64,000 nucleotides of DNA from CADEED01 sp041395625 (GTDB lineage Bacteria; Pseudomonadota; Gammaproteobacteria; Steroidobacterales; Steroidobacteraceae). The notes beneath the pieces are model-generated. The model was not told the origin of the DNA. It saw only the letters and a list, made by a program, of their open reading frames with translations, and did no database searches. Numbering within the stretch: position 1 is the first letter of the stretch; every line of letters begins with the position of its first letter. Below are positions 30,506-39,681 of this stretch, in pieces. The position numbers and the translations under genes were made by a program. The stretch spans positions 806,001 to 870,000 of the forward strand of contig JAWLAE010000002.1 of the NCBI GenBank assembly GCA_041395625.1, written 5' to 3'.

Positions 30506-33336
30506 GCGAATCGCCGCTGTTCGCCGCTGCCGTCGACATTGGTGACGCAGCGACCGCAGATCTCAGGATGTGACGTATTCTGGCCGACGTCATCCCGATG
30601 ATGCCAGCAGCGCACGCACTTTGGTTTGTCCGTGGCTGCCACCCGGATCCAGATACTGGAACCCGCCGCTTTGCTCGCAGTTTCAGCGAGCTTCGCATCG
30701 GCAGGCGGCGTCGCCACCACTTGGACTCTTGCAGCAGACGTGATCAGCAGGAAACGCAGCTCGTCGCCCAATGCCGAGATCTGGGCCCCTGCCGGCGCCA
30801 AGCAGTAAACGTCTGCCTCGGCCTCGAGCGGCGCACCTATCGTACCCGCTGTCCGCAGCAGTTCCAGCTCGCGCGCAATATCGGCCTTGAGCGCAATGAA
30901 CAACGGCCAATCGATCACGCTTTTGGGCGCGTCTGGCAACACGTGCCAGGTCTCGAGAAAAACCGACGTGCCGCGCTTGCCGGGCAGGAAGCGCCAGATC
31001 TCCTCGGCCGTAAAGGAGAGGATAGGCGCCAGCCACCGCACCATCGCCTCGGCGATGTGGTACATCGCCGTCTGTGCCGAACGCCGCGCCAGGCTTGCCG
31101 TCGGTGTGGTGTACAGACGATCCTTGATGATGTCGAGATAGAAGCCACCCAGATCGACCACGCAGAAATTGTGGATTTTCTGGTAGATCACGTGGAATTC
31201 GTAGGCCCGATAGGCCACGAGGATCTCGTCCTGCAGCCGCTGCGCGCGGCCGATGGCCCACGCGTCGAGTGCTACCAACTCACTGGTCGGCACGGGCGCT
31301 GAGGCCGGATCGAAGCCATGCAGGTTGCCGAGCAGAAAGCGCACCGTGTTCCGCATCCGACGATAGGAGTCGGACATCCTCTTCAGGATCTCCTCCGACA
31401 CGCTCATCTCGTTGGCATAATCGGTGGCCGCCACCCACAGGCGCAGCACGTCCGCGCCCAGCGTGCTCAATACCTTCTGCGGCGCGATCACATTGCCTAA
31501 CGACTTGGACATCTTCCTGCCCTTGTCATCCACCGTGAAACCGTGAGTCAACACTCCTTTGTAGGGCGCGCGTTCATACAGCGCTTCCGACATCAGCAGC
31601 GACGAATGAAACCAGCCGCGGTGCTGATCAGATCCTTCCAGATAAAGGTCGACCGGCGCCGCCACCTCGGGCCGCGCTTTACCCACGCATTCGAACGACA
31701 GGCCCGAATCCGCCCAGACATCCATCACGTCCGTCACTTTCTCGTAGCGGGCGGCCTCGTCGCCCAGCAGCTCGACGGGATCGAGATCGAACCACGCGTC
31801 GATACCGCCGGTTTCGATACGCGCCGCCACCTGCTCGATCAATTCCAGCGTACGCGGATGCAGCTCACCAGTCTTGGCGTCGACGAACAACGGAATGGGC
31901 ACTCCCCAGGTGCGCTGGCGCGAGATGCACCAGTCGGGGCGGTTTTCGATCATACCGAGGATCCGCTGCTCGCCCCACTCGGGCGACCAGATCACCTTGC
32001 GGATGTCACGCAAGGCGTGGGCGCGCAAGTTCTGCAGCTCCATACTGATGAACCACTGCGGTGTGGCCCGGAAGATGACCGGCGACTTGTGACGCCAGCA
32101 ATGCGGGTAGCTATGCTGGTACGGCGCGTGCCGCAACAAACGGCCGCGCTCAGTCATCAATCGAACCAGCTCTGCATTGGCCGCATCGATCTTGAGACCA
32201 GCGACCAGCGGCGTATCGTCGAGGAAGCGCCCGTCCGCGCCCACCGGATTCTTCACTGGCAGGCTGTAGCGCCGCCCGACAACGAAGTCATCGTGACCAT
32301 GGGCCGGCGCCGTGTGCACCGCTCCGGTCCCGGCCTCGAGCGTGACGTGGTCGCCCAAGATCACGGGGACCTGCTTCGGCAGAAACGGGTGTTCGAGCGC
32401 CAGATGTTCGAGCGCTTGTCCGACGAATTGCATCAAGACCGGTCCTGCCGTCAGACCATAGCTCGTGAGACAGGCCTCGCGCAGGTCGTTAGCCAGGATG
32501 AGATACTCCGTCGCGCCATCGCGCTCGACAGCGACCAGCGTGTATTCGATCTGCGGACCCAACGCAACCGCCTCGTTGGCAGGCAGCGTCCACGGTGTAG
32601 TGGTCCAGATCGCGAGCGATACGGGCGCGTCACCTAACACCTGGTCCGAGAGGCCGACGCGGCGCTCGAAGTCCCGTGCATCGACGACGCGAAACGCGAC
32701 GTCCACCGCCTGCGAGGTCTTGTCTTCGTATTCCACTTCCGCCTCGGCCAGCGCCGAGCGGCAATCGAGACACCAGTGCACGGGCTTGGCGCCCTTGTAC
32801 AGGTGACCGTTCTTGATGATCGCGCCTAGGGCCCGGACCTGCTGTGCCTCGTAGGCCGGATCCATGGTGAGATAGGGTCGATCCCAGTCACCCAGCACGC
32901 CCAAACGCTTGAAATCCTCGCGCTGCAGATCGATCTGGGTGTGTGCGAACTCACGACAAGCTGCGCGAAAGGCTTTGGCATCGAGCTTCTGCCCTGGACG
33001 GCCGTGCTTTTTCTCGACCGCGAGTTCGATCGGCAGGCCATGACAATCCCAACCAGGGATGTAGGGCGTGTCATAGCCGTCAAGCGCATGGGACTTGACG
33101 ATGATGTCCTTCAGTATCTTGTTGACGCAGTGCCCGATGTGGATCGCGCCATTGGCATACGGCGGGCCATCGTGCAGCACCCAGCGCGGCCGCCCGCGAG
33201 ACTGCTCGCGCAGTTGCCCGTAGAGATCCGCAGACTGCCATGCGGCCAGCGTCTCCGGCTCGCGCCGCGCCAGATCCGCCTTCATCGGAAATGCGGTCTG
33301 CGGCAAATTGATTGTCTTCTTGTAGTCGATCACCAA
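30502..33336 (-). CDS. ileS: Isoleucyl-tRNA synthetase
   Basis: A 944-residue class Ia synthetase. The HIGH motif appears as ANGAIHIGHCVNKI (about 60-75) and the KMSKS motif as GRKMSKSLGN (about 610-620); the editing domain lies between. The C-terminal zinc-finger-like motif is KCVRCWHHRDDVG...ICGRC, as in the bacterial IleS type 1. It charges tRNA-Ile and edits Val. It overlaps lspA by ATGA and lies 39 bases downstream of ribF. No frameshift or missing block was seen. Confidence 0.97.
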   Translation of the reverse strand: MVIDYKKTINLPQTAFPMKADLARREPETLAAWQSADLYGQLREQSRGRPRWVLHDGPPYANGAIHIGHCVNKILKDIIVKSHALDGYDTPYIPGWDCHGLPIELAVEKKHGRPGQKLDAKAFRAACREFAHTQIDLQREDFKRLGVLGDWDRPYLTMDPAYEAQQVRALGAIIKNGHLYKGAKPVHWCLDCRSALAEAEVEYEDKTSQAVDVAFRVVDARDFERRVGLSDQVLGDAPVSLAIWTTTPWTLPANEAVALGPQIEYTLVAVERDGATEYLILANDLREACLTSYGLTAGPVLMQFVGQALEHLALEHPFLPKQVPVILGDHVTLEAGTGAVHTAPAHGHDDFVVGRRYSLPVKNPVGADGRFLDDTPLVAGLKIDAANAELVRLMTERGRLLRHAPYQHSYPHCWRHKSPVIFRATPQWFISMELQNLRAHALRDIRKVIWSPEWGEQRILGMIENRPDWCISRQRTWGVPIPLFVDAKTGELHPRTLELIEQVAARIETGGIDAWFDLDPVELLGDEAARYEKVTDVMDVWADSGLSFECVGKARPEVAAPVDLYLEGSDQHRGWFHSSLLMSEALYERAPYKGVLTHGFTVDDKGRKMSKSLGNVIAPQKVLSTLGADVLRLWVAATDYANEMSVSEEILKRMSDSYRRMRNTVRFLLGNLHGFDPASAPVPTSELVALDAWAIGRAQRLQDEILVAYRAYEFHVIYQKIHNFCVVDLGGFYLDIIKDRLYTTPTASLARRSAQTAMYHIAEAMVRWLAPILSFTAEEIWRFLPGKRGTSVFLETWHVLPDAPKSVIDWPLFIALKADIARELELLRTAGTIGAPLEAEADVYCLAPAGAQISALGDELRFLLITSAARVQVVATPPADAKLAETASKAAGSSIWIRVAATDKPKCVRCWHHRDDVGQNTSHPEICGRCVTNVDGSGEQRRFA

Positions 33337-33375
33337 GGGTCCGTGCGTTAGAGCTGTACGAGGGTGCTTAGGGTA

Positions 33376-34305
33376 TCAGGCCGCGAGGATACGACGCGCA
33401 TCGGCCGCATCGAGGTGCATTTGTGCCACCAACTGCTCGAGGGACGGGAAGTTTTCTTCATTGCGCAACTTGGCGATGAACTCGACCTCGAGCTCTTGGC
33501 CATACAGATCGCCATTGAAGTCGAACACGTGCGCTTCCAGCAATGGCTGCTCCCCGCCGACCGTCGGGCGCGTGCCGAGACTGGCGACGCCATTTCGCGC
33601 AGCCGCCGACGGCGCCATGCCGTGCACCCGCACTGCAAAGATGCCGGCGAGCGGCGCGCGGCAACGTTCGATGCGCAAATTGGCGGTGGGATAACCCAGC
33701 TTGCGACCGAGCTGCTCGCCCTGCACGACCCGCCCTCGCATCGTATAGGGCCGGCCTAACAAGCGTGCTGCGCTCCGGAAATCGCCGGCCGCAAGTGCGG
33801 CGCGGATGACGCTGGAACTCACTCGCGATTCGCCCCTGAGGACCGGCGGCAAAATGTCGACGGCAAATCCTTGCTGTTTGCCGGCCTGCTGCAGCACCGC
33901 AGCTGTGGTGGCACCACCGCGGCCGAATCGAAAATCGTGACCGACGACTACCGCGCTCGTCGCGAAATCGCGCGCCAGCAACTCAATGAAGCGCTCGCCG
34001 GGCATGCTGCGCAAACTGTGGTCGAAGCGCAGCACGCACAAGCTACTGAGCCCGGAACGCTGCAACAGACGCCAGCGCTCGCGCAGACTCGTCAGGCGCG
34101 GCGGCGGCTCGTCCGGTGACAGGAACTCGCGCGGCATCGGCTCGAACGTGATCATCATCGCGGGGCGCGCGAGACGCGCTGCCCAGTCCAGCGTGCGCGC
34201 GACGAGCGCCTGGTGACCGAGGTGCAAACCATCGAAGGCACCGATCGTCACGACCGCGCCGCGATGCCTCGCGGCCAGGTTGCTCAGCCCTCGAATGAAC
34301 TCCAC
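33376..34305 (-). CDS. ribF: Bifunctional riboflavin kinase / FAD synthetase
   Basis: A 309-residue enzyme that makes FMN from riboflavin, then FAD. The N-terminal nucleotidyltransferase domain (about 1-180) has IGAFDGLHLGH and DHSLRSMPGERFI, and the C-terminal flavokinase domain (about 185-305) has RVVQGEQLGRKLGYPTANL and the NGVASLGTRPTVGG block. The start is GTG. It lies downstream of murJ and 39 bases upstream of ileS, the usual order. Confidence 0.95.
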   Translation of the reverse strand: MEFIRGLSNLAARHRGAVVTIGAFDGLHLGHQALVARTLDWAARLARPAMMITFEPMPREFLSPDEPPPRLTSLRERWRLLQRSGLSSLCVLRFDHSLRSMPGERFIELLARDFATSAVVVGHDFRFGRGGATTAAVLQQAGKQQGFAVDILPPVLRGESRVSSSVIRAALAAGDFRSAARLLGRPYTMRGRVVQGEQLGRKLGYPTANLRIERCRAPLAGIFAVRVHGMAPSAAARNGVASLGTRPTVGGEQPLLEAHVFDFNGDLYGQELEVEFIAKLRNEENFPSLEQLVAQMHLDAADARRILAA

Positions 34306-34364
34306 GCGATAGACCTATAGCGACGCGACAATAGCCGTCACAAAAACGACGAGTATAGCGAAGC

Positions 34365-35930
34365 TCAAACCTGCACACCCGAACGGACATGGTGCGCACG
34401 CATGCCGGTGAGGAACAACGCTCCGAAGTACAGCGCTGCGGCGGCGACTATGCAGCCCGCGAGCCGTGCGGCACGTTCGAGCGGCGAGGCGGCGGTCCAG
34501 CTTGCGAGGCTGCCGCCGAGCCAAAGCAGCAGGCCGGCCATCGCTGCATTGGCCGCCAGCACGCGTAGCAACAGCGCCGGCCAGCCGGCGCGCGGTGCGT
34601 ACACGCCGGCGCGCTTGAGGCCGCGCCACAACAGGAACGAGTTGAGCGCAGCGCCCGTACAAGTCGCGGTCGCGAGCAGCACGTGCGGAATCGGAAATCC
34701 CGCCCAATAGGCCGGCAGCACCACGAACACGTTGATCGCCATGTTGACGCCCAGCCCGATCAGGGCGACGCGTACGGGCGTCTTCGTATCCTGGCGGGCA
34801 AAGTACCCCGGCGCCAGCACCTTGACGAGACTAAAGGCTAACAAGCCCCACGAGTAGGCCATCAACGCATAACTCGCCATCAGCACGTCGCGCTCGCTGA
34901 AGGCGCCGTAGCCAAAAATGGTCGCCGTCATCGGGCCCGCAAAGACCAGCATCGCGACCGCGGCGGGCGACGCCAGCACGAACACCAGCCGCAGCGCCCA
35001 ATCGAGTGTGTTGCTGAATTGTTCCGGCGCAGCTTCTGCATGGTTCTTCGACAGGCCCGGCAGGATCACCGTGGCGAGCGCGATGCTGAACACCCCGAGC
35101 GGGAACTCCATTAGCCGATCGGCAAAGTACAGCCAGGCAATGCTGCCGGTCATCAGAAAAGATGCGATCAGTGTATCGAGCAGCAGACTCACCTGCGCCA
35201 TCGACGACCCGAGTATGCCGGGCAACATCAGCTTGCCGATGCGCCGCACACCCTCGGCCGCCGGTCGCCAGCGCGGCACGCGAAACAACCCCAGTTTCAT
35301 CACCGCGGGTACCTGCGCCAGTAATTGCAGTACGCCACTGACGAACACGCCGATCGCCAGCGTCACGCCCGGATTGCGGGTATGCGTGGCGATGAAGAGC
35401 GCGAACACGATCATCACCACGTTCATGATCACCTGCGTGATCGCGGGCAACGCGAACTTGCCATAACTATTGAGGACGCCCGACAGCAGCGCGGTGAGCG
35501 AAATGAAGAACAGGTAGGGGAACGTCCAGCGCAGCATCTCGACGGCGAGCTCGTACTTGCCGTCGGTCTGCGCAAAGCCCGGCGCAAACAGCAGAATGAT
35601 CGCTGGCGCAGCGATCACGCCGAGCAGCGTGACCACGAACAGCAACACGCCGAGCGTGCCTGCCGTGCCCTCGACCAGCTCGCGCACCTCATCCTGCGTG
35701 CGCCGAATGCGGTACTCGGACACCACCGGCACGAAGGCCTGCGAGAACGAGCCTTCCGCAAACAGGCGACGCAGGAAATTGGGGATCTTGAAGGCGACCA
35801 GAAAAGCGTCCATTAGGGCGCCTGCGCCGAACGCCTGCGAATAGACCATGTCGCGCGCCAGGCCCGTAATTCGCGAGATCAGCGTCATGGCGCCCACGAC
35901 GCTGGTGCTCTTGAAAATGCCGCGACTCAT
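34365..35930 (-). CDS. murJ: Lipid II flippase MurJ (MviN family)
   Basis: A 521-residue polytopic protein with about 14 transmembrane helices that flips lipid II for peptidoglycan synthesis. The N-terminus MSRGIFKSTSVVGAMTLISRI and the AEGSFSQAFVPV block (about 58-69) are diagnostic; GSSMAQVSLLLDTLIASFL also fits. The frame is open to 35981, but ATG 35930 begins the conserved sequence; no strong ribosome site is visible. It is divergent from rpsT and is followed by ribF 59 bases later. Confidence 0.95.
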   Translation of the reverse strand: MSRGIFKSTSVVGAMTLISRITGLARDMVYSQAFGAGALMDAFLVAFKIPNFLRRLFAEGSFSQAFVPVVSEYRIRRTQDEVRELVEGTAGTLGVLLFVVTLLGVIAAPAIILLFAPGFAQTDGKYELAVEMLRWTFPYLFFISLTALLSGVLNSYGKFALPAITQVIMNVVMIVFALFIATHTRNPGVTLAIGVFVSGVLQLLAQVPAVMKLGLFRVPRWRPAAEGVRRIGKLMLPGILGSSMAQVSLLLDTLIASFLMTGSIAWLYFADRLMEFPLGVFSIALATVILPGLSKNHAEAAPEQFSNTLDWALRLVFVLASPAAVAMLVFAGPMTATIFGYGAFSERDVLMASYALMAYSWGLLAFSLVKVLAPGYFARQDTKTPVRVALIGLGVNMAINVFVVLPAYWAGFPIPHVLLATATCTGAALNSFLLWRGLKRAGVYAPRAGWPALLLRVLAANAAMAGLLLWLGGSLASWTAASPLERAARLAGCIVAAAALYFGALFLTGMRAHHVRSGVQV

Positions 35931-36082
35931 CGCTGGAACGGAGACCCCGAAGTCGTTGATATCTGGCGGAAATCTCCGCAATCCGCCGCACTATACCCGA
36001 GCCGCCGGCGCGCCGACGGATCGACGTTGACAAGCTGCGGACGCGTTAGCAAACTACGCGCCCTTTGCGCCCCGGAGTAACT

Positions 36083-36346
36083 GTGGCTAATACCAAATCG
36101 GCCGAAAAAGCCGCTCGCCAAGCCGAGATTCATCGCGTCCGCAATGTCACGCTGCGCTCGCGCATGCGCACGGCGCTGCGCAAGGTCGCCGACAGCGTCG
36201 CGGCGGGCAACAAGACTGAGGCCGCTGCCGCCTACAAATCTGCCGTGCCGGTGATCGACTCCCTGGTCAACAAGCGAGTCATTCATCGCAACAAGGCCGC
36301 GCGTCACAAGAGCGCCCTGTCCGCACGCATCAAGGCGATGAACTAG
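36083..36346 (+). CDS. rpsT: 30S ribosomal protein S20
   Basis: An 87-residue, Lys/Arg/Ala-rich helical protein that binds 16S rRNA. NTKSAEKAARQAEIHRVRN at the N-terminus and IHRNKAARHKSALSARIKAMN at the end match S20. GTG 36083 has a GGAG site about six bases upstream and gives the standard length. Its TAG stop lies in a CTAG that also encodes the stop of convergent obgE. Confidence 0.96.
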   Translation: MANTKSAEKAARQAEIHRVRNVTLRSRMRTALRKVADSVAAGNKTEAAAAYKSAVPVIDSLVNKRVIHRNKAARHKSALSARIKAMN

Positions 36347-37515
36347 CTGAGCGAGCGCTTGCGCGGCGCCCGTTTGGCGGCCGGCCGCGCGTTCTTGGTC
36401 CGCTCGGCGACCGCCGGCTTCTTGGACCGCGCCTTGGTTTTTTCCAGCCGCTTCTTGGCTACCCTCGTACGCGGGGCGACAGCCATGCGGACATCGGCAG
36501 GCAAATCGGCGCCTTCGAGAAACCGCATCACGGCGGCCGCTAATTCGCGCGTACCGCGACCCGTTGCCCCCGAGATCAGGAACCAGGGCCCGGCATAGCG
36601 TAGCGCCCGCACGATCTCGAGCGCACGGGCCTCTGCCTCCTCCGGCAGCATCAGATCGCTCTTGTTGATCACCAACCAGCGCGGTTTGCGCGCGAGCGCC
36701 GCATCGAACTTCGCGAGTTCGCCCGCGATGGCGCGCGCATCCGCGACCGGATCTGCCGCCGGGTCCGGCGGCAGCATGTCGATCAAATGCAGCAGCACGC
36801 GGGTGCGCTGCAGATGCCGCAGGAACCGGATCCCAAGGCCCGCACCTTCCGCAGCGCCCTCGATCAGCCCTGGAATATCGGCCATCACGAAGCTGCGATG
36901 CTCCCCCACATAGACGACGCCCAGGTTGGGAAACAGGGTGGTGAACGGGTAGTCGGCAATCTTGGGCTTCGCGGCTGACAATGCGCTGATCAGGGTGGAT
37001 TTGCCCGCGTTTGGCAGGCCCAGCAGCCCGACGTCGGCGATCACTTTCAGCTCGAGCTCGAGCGTGCGCTCCTCGCCCGGCAGGCCGGAGCCGAACTGCC
37101 GTGGCGCGCGATTGACGCTCGATTTGAAGCGTTGATTGCCCCAGCCGCCCTTGCCGCCCTTGGCAACCATGATCTGCTGACCGGGAGCCGTGAGGTCTCC
37201 CAGCGTCTCGTCGGTTTCGATATCCCGCACGGACGTGCCCACTGGCACGATGATGTGCAGATCCTTGCCGCCGCGCCCGAAACAGTCGCGACCGCTGCCA
37301 CCCTCGCCGTTCTCGGCGCGAAACGTTTTGGCGATCCGAAAGTCGGCCAGCGTATTGATGCCCTCGACAGCGCGCAGATAGACACTGCCGCCATCGCCGC
37401 CGTCGCCCCCATCGGGACCCCCAAACGGCACGAACTTCTCACGACGGAAACTGATCGAGCCCCGCCCGCCCTTGCCGGCCTGCACCTTGATGCGCGCTTC
37501 GTCGACAAATTTCAT
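36343..37515 (-). CDS. obgE: Obg-family GTPase, ribosome assembly
   Basis: A 390-residue GTPase with the glycine-rich Obg fold (about 1-158; FVDEARIKVQAGKGG, FGGPDGGDGGDGGSVYL), then a G domain (about 160-335): GLPNAGKSTLI (G1), ADIPGLIEGA (G3), INKSDL (G4). A basic C-terminal tail (about 340-390; Lys/Arg/Ala) may bind rRNA. It acts in late 50S maturation and growth control. It lies downstream of rplU-rpmA as usual, but a hairpin terminator separates them. Its TAG stop overlaps the rpsT stop. Confidence 0.96.
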   Translation of the reverse strand: MKFVDEARIKVQAGKGGRGSISFRREKFVPFGGPDGGDGGDGGSVYLRAVEGINTLADFRIAKTFRAENGEGGSGRDCFGRGGKDLHIIVPVGTSVRDIETDETLGDLTAPGQQIMVAKGGKGGWGNQRFKSSVNRAPRQFGSGLPGEERTLELELKVIADVGLLGLPNAGKSTLISALSAAKPKIADYPFTTLFPNLGVVYVGEHRSFVMADIPGLIEGAAEGAGLGIRFLRHLQRTRVLLHLIDMLPPDPAADPVADARAIAGELAKFDAALARKPRWLVINKSDLMLPEEAEARALEIVRALRYAGPWFLISGATGRGTRELAAAVMRFLEGADLPADVRMAVAPRTRVAKKRLEKTKARSKKPAVAERTKNARPAAKRAPRKRSLS

Positions 37516-37546
37516 GACAGTGGTTTCATCGTGGGTGGACGGAAAC

Positions 37547-37574
37547 GAAAACCCCGGCGCACGGCCGGGGCTTT
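37547..37574 (-). terminator. Rho-independent terminator after rplU-rpmA
   Basis: On the minus strand a perfect seven-base stem (GCCGGGG pairs with CCCCGGC, 37552-37570, five-base loop) is followed by TTTTC. It sits between the rpmA stop and the obgE ATG, so it should end or attenuate the ribosomal transcript before obgE. Confidence 0.65.
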
Positions 37575-37606
37575 AGCAGCAGGCTCGCCCCAGCCGGGCG
37601 CACTGG

Positions 37607-37864
37607 CTATTCGGTGATGACGTTGACGAAGGTACGCTGTTCTGCGCCCTTCTTCTGGAAATGAACGCGGCCATTCTTGAGCGCGAACAACGTGTGGTCT
37701 GTGCCGAGACCCACGTTCACGCCAGGATGCATCTTCGTGCCACGCTGACGAACAAGGATGTTGCCCGCCAGAACTTCCTGGCCGCCGAACTTCTTCAGGC
37801 CGAGGCGTTTGCTGTGGGAGTCGCGACCGTTACGGGTACTGCCGCCTGCTTTCTTGTGTGCCAT
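37607..37864 (-). CDS. rpmA: 50S ribosomal protein L27
   Basis: An 85-residue ribosomal protein starting MAHKKAGGSTRNGRDS, the conserved N-terminus that reaches toward the peptidyl-transferase centre, then GLKKFGGQEVLAGNIL. There is no N-terminal extension of the Firmicute cleaved type. It lies 16 bases downstream of rplU in the same operon. Confidence 0.97.
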   Translation of the reverse strand: MAHKKAGGSTRNGRDSHSKRLGLKKFGGQEVLAGNILVRQRGTKMHPGVNVGLGTDHTLFALKNGRVHFQKKGAEQRTFVNVITE

Positions 37865-37880
37865 GGTTCAAGTGCTCCGT

Positions 37881-38192
37881 TCAGCTGGCGATATCGGTAA
37901 CTTTGACGCGCGTGTACATCTGGCGATGAGTGCCCTGCCGCAGGTAATGCTTGCGGCGGCGAAACTTCACGATCACCTTCTTGTCGCCCTTGCCGTGCTT
38001 CTCGATCGTGGCCTTCACCGCGCCACCCGCGATCAGCGGCTTGCCGACGGTGATCGCATCGCCATTGCCGATCAGCAGCACCTCGTTGAATTCCACGGTG
38101 GCGCCCGGCTCCGCGTCGAGCTTCTCGACGTCGAGGACCGTGCCTTTTTCAACTCTATATTGCTTGCCACCTGTGGCAATGACCGCGTACAT
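37881..38192 (-). CDS. rplU: 50S ribosomal protein L21
   Basis: A 103-residue ribosomal protein that binds 23S rRNA: MYAVIATGGKQYRV at the N-terminus and KKVIVKFRRRKHYLRQGTHRQ near the end. The frame is open to 38288, but ATG 38192 is the conserved start. A near-consensus promoter lies about 70 bases upstream. It is the first gene of rplU-rpmA and is divergent from ispB. Confidence 0.97.
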   Translation of the reverse strand: MYAVIATGGKQYRVEKGTVLDVEKLDAEPGATVEFNEVLLIGNGDAITVGKPLIAGGAVKATIEKHGKGDKKVIVKFRRRKHYLRQGTHRQMYTRVKVTDIAS

Positions 38193-38259
38193 GATCGTTA
38201 TCTCCGGCGACGCACCGCGCGCTGCGTCATCATGACGCCATACGTGCGAAAGGTCGCGC

Positions 38260-38288
38260 ATTCTACGCACGCCTCCAGGCAGGGTCAA
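38260..38288 (-). promoter_or_regulatory. Sigma70 promoter of rplU-rpmA
   Basis: On the minus strand: TTGACC (38288-38283), exactly 17 bases, TAGAAT (38265-38260), then a GC-rich discriminator (GCGCG) typical of growth-controlled ribosomal promoters. Transcription should start near 38253, giving a leader of about 60 bases. Confidence 0.65.
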
Positions 38289-38408
38289 ACGGTGGATTTA
38301 TATTGCCAATCAGCCACTTACAGAGGCCAAAAACCGTGGCCGCCGCTCTGGTGGTCCGCTAGGATGCCGCTCCACCCTTAGCTTGCCTCAAGAAATACAT
38401 CGCAGAAC

Positions 38409-39413
38409 ATGACGCTCGAGGACATTCGCTCGCTCGTTCAGACCGATCTCGACGCGGTCGATTCGATCATTCGAGCCCGCTTGAAGAGCGCCGTGCCACT
38501 CGTGGACCAGGTGGCCGAGCACATTATCGCCGGTGGCGGCAAGCGGCTGCGGCCGCTGTTGTGCGTGTTGGCCGGCCGGGCCTGCCAAGGCGAACCCGGC
38601 GCCGCCGCCGCGCGCAAGCGCGCCATTGCAAGGGATCGGCATCTTGAAGCCGCCGCATTCATCGAGTTCATCCACACAGCCACGCTGTTGCACGACGACG
38701 TCGTGGACGGCTCGTCCAAGCGCCGCGGTCGCGCTACGGCGAACAACGTGTTCGGCAACCAGGCCAGCGTGCTGGTAGGCGACTTCGTCTACTCACGCTC
38801 GTTTCAGATGATGGCCGCCGTCGGCAACAAGCGTGTCATGGAAATCATGTCGGACGCCACCAACGTCATCGCCGAAGGCGAAGTGCTGCAGCTGATGAAT
38901 GCGCACGACCCCGAGACCACCGAGCAGCGCTATCTCGAAGTGATCTACCGCAAGACCGCCCGCCTGTTCGAGGCCGGCGCGGAAGTGTCCGCCGTGTTGG
39001 CTGGTGCACCCATTGCCCAGCAACGCGCCCTCGCCGCCTACGGCAAGCACCTCGGCACCGCTTATCAGTTGTTAGATGACGTGCTCGATTACAAGTCCGA
39101 TCCCGCCACGCGCGGCAAGAATCTGGGCGACGATCTGGCCGAGGGCAAACCGACGCTGCCGCTGATCCACGCGCTGCGCAACGGCAATGACACGCAGCGC
39201 GCGACCATCCGGCTCGCCATCGAGCAAGGCGGTCTCGCTCAGCTCGGGCCGATCGTGGCTGCCATCGAGAGCACCGGTGGTCTCGAATACACAGCCGACT
39301 TGGCCACCAGCGAAACCGAGGCCGCGCTCGCAGCGCTCGCAGCGCTCCCCGAGTCGCGGTATCGCAAAGCACTGGCGGATCTCGCCCGGTTTGCGCTCGA
39401 GCGGACGAATTGA
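38409..39413 (+). CDS. ispB: Octaprenyl/polyprenyl diphosphate synthase
   Basis: A 334-residue trans-prenyltransferase that elongates FPP with isopentenyl diphosphate to the ubiquinone side chain. The first Asp-rich motif is LLHDDVVDGSSKRRG and the second is LLDDVLDYKSD; GGGKRLRPLL near residue 40 is also conserved. Divergent placement from rplU is the gammaproteobacterial arrangement. A short insertion (residues about 60-80) follows the first conserved block. ATG 38409 lacks an obvious ribosome site. Confidence 0.94.
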   Translation: MTLEDIRSLVQTDLDAVDSIIRARLKSAVPLVDQVAEHIIAGGGKRLRPLLCVLAGRACQGEPGAAAARKRAIARDRHLEAAAFIEFIHTATLLHDDVVDGSSKRRGRATANNVFGNQASVLVGDFVYSRSFQMMAAVGNKRVMEIMSDATNVIAEGEVLQLMNAHDPETTEQRYLEVIYRKTARLFEAGAEVSAVLAGAPIAQQRALAAYGKHLGTAYQLLDDVLDYKSDPATRGKNLGDDLAEGKPTLPLIHALRNGNDTQRATIRLAIEQGGLAQLGPIVAAIESTGGLEYTADLATSETEAALAALAALPESRYRKALADLARFALERTN

Positions 39414-39465
39414 GCCGGTTGCGGCGTGTAAAGCACTGCGCTGGCGGACCGGGCTCCGGTGCCGT

Positions 39466-39494
39466 TTGAATCCCCCCCCGCGCTTCGCTATGCT
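39466..39494 (+). promoter_or_regulatory. Sigma70-like promoter of tRNA-Pro
   Basis: TTGAAT (39466-39471), 17-base spacer, TATGCT (39489-39494). The spacer begins with a run of eight Cs. The predicted start near 39501 leaves a leader of about 40 bases before the tRNA. Confidence 0.55.
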
Positions 39495-39540
39495 GCGCCC
39501 CCCTTCCTGGGGACGCACGCGGCCCTTTGGGCCACAGATT

Positions 39541-39617
39541 CGGGGTGTAGCTCAGCCTGGTAGAGCACTACGTTCGGGACGTAGGAGTCGAAGGTTCAAA
39601 TCCTTTCACCCCGACCA
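39541..39617 (+). tRNA. tRNA-Pro (anticodon CGG)
   Basis: A 77-base gene with an intact cloverleaf: acceptor CGGGGTG/CACCCCG, D arm GCTCAGCCTGGTAGAGC, anticodon stem CTACG/CGTAG around TTCGGGA (anticodon CGG, reading CCG), T arm GGTTCAAATCC, discriminator A and encoded CCA (39615-39617). An IS481-type element begins about 20 bases after the 3' end. Confidence 0.97.
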
Positions 39618-39637
39618 ATTTACGAAGGTCTGTTCCG

Positions 39638-39681
39638 GACACATGGGTAACGGATTATTCCGGAGACATGGGTAACACTTT
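39638..39681 (+). repeat. Left terminal inverted repeat of the IS481 element
   Basis: The 44-base terminal repeat starts GACACATGGGTAAC and ends GGTAACACTTT. It contains part of a tandem pair: TTCCGGACACATGGGTAAC (39633-39651) and TTCCGGAGACATGGGTAAC (39658-39676), one mismatch apart with a 25-base period. The transposase stop codon lies inside it. Confidence 0.8.

Noticed and set aside
39618..39637. Attachment-site duplication of the tRNA-Pro 3' end
   Set aside because: I looked for a second copy of the tRNA 3' end beyond the IS element and found none, and no integrase is present.
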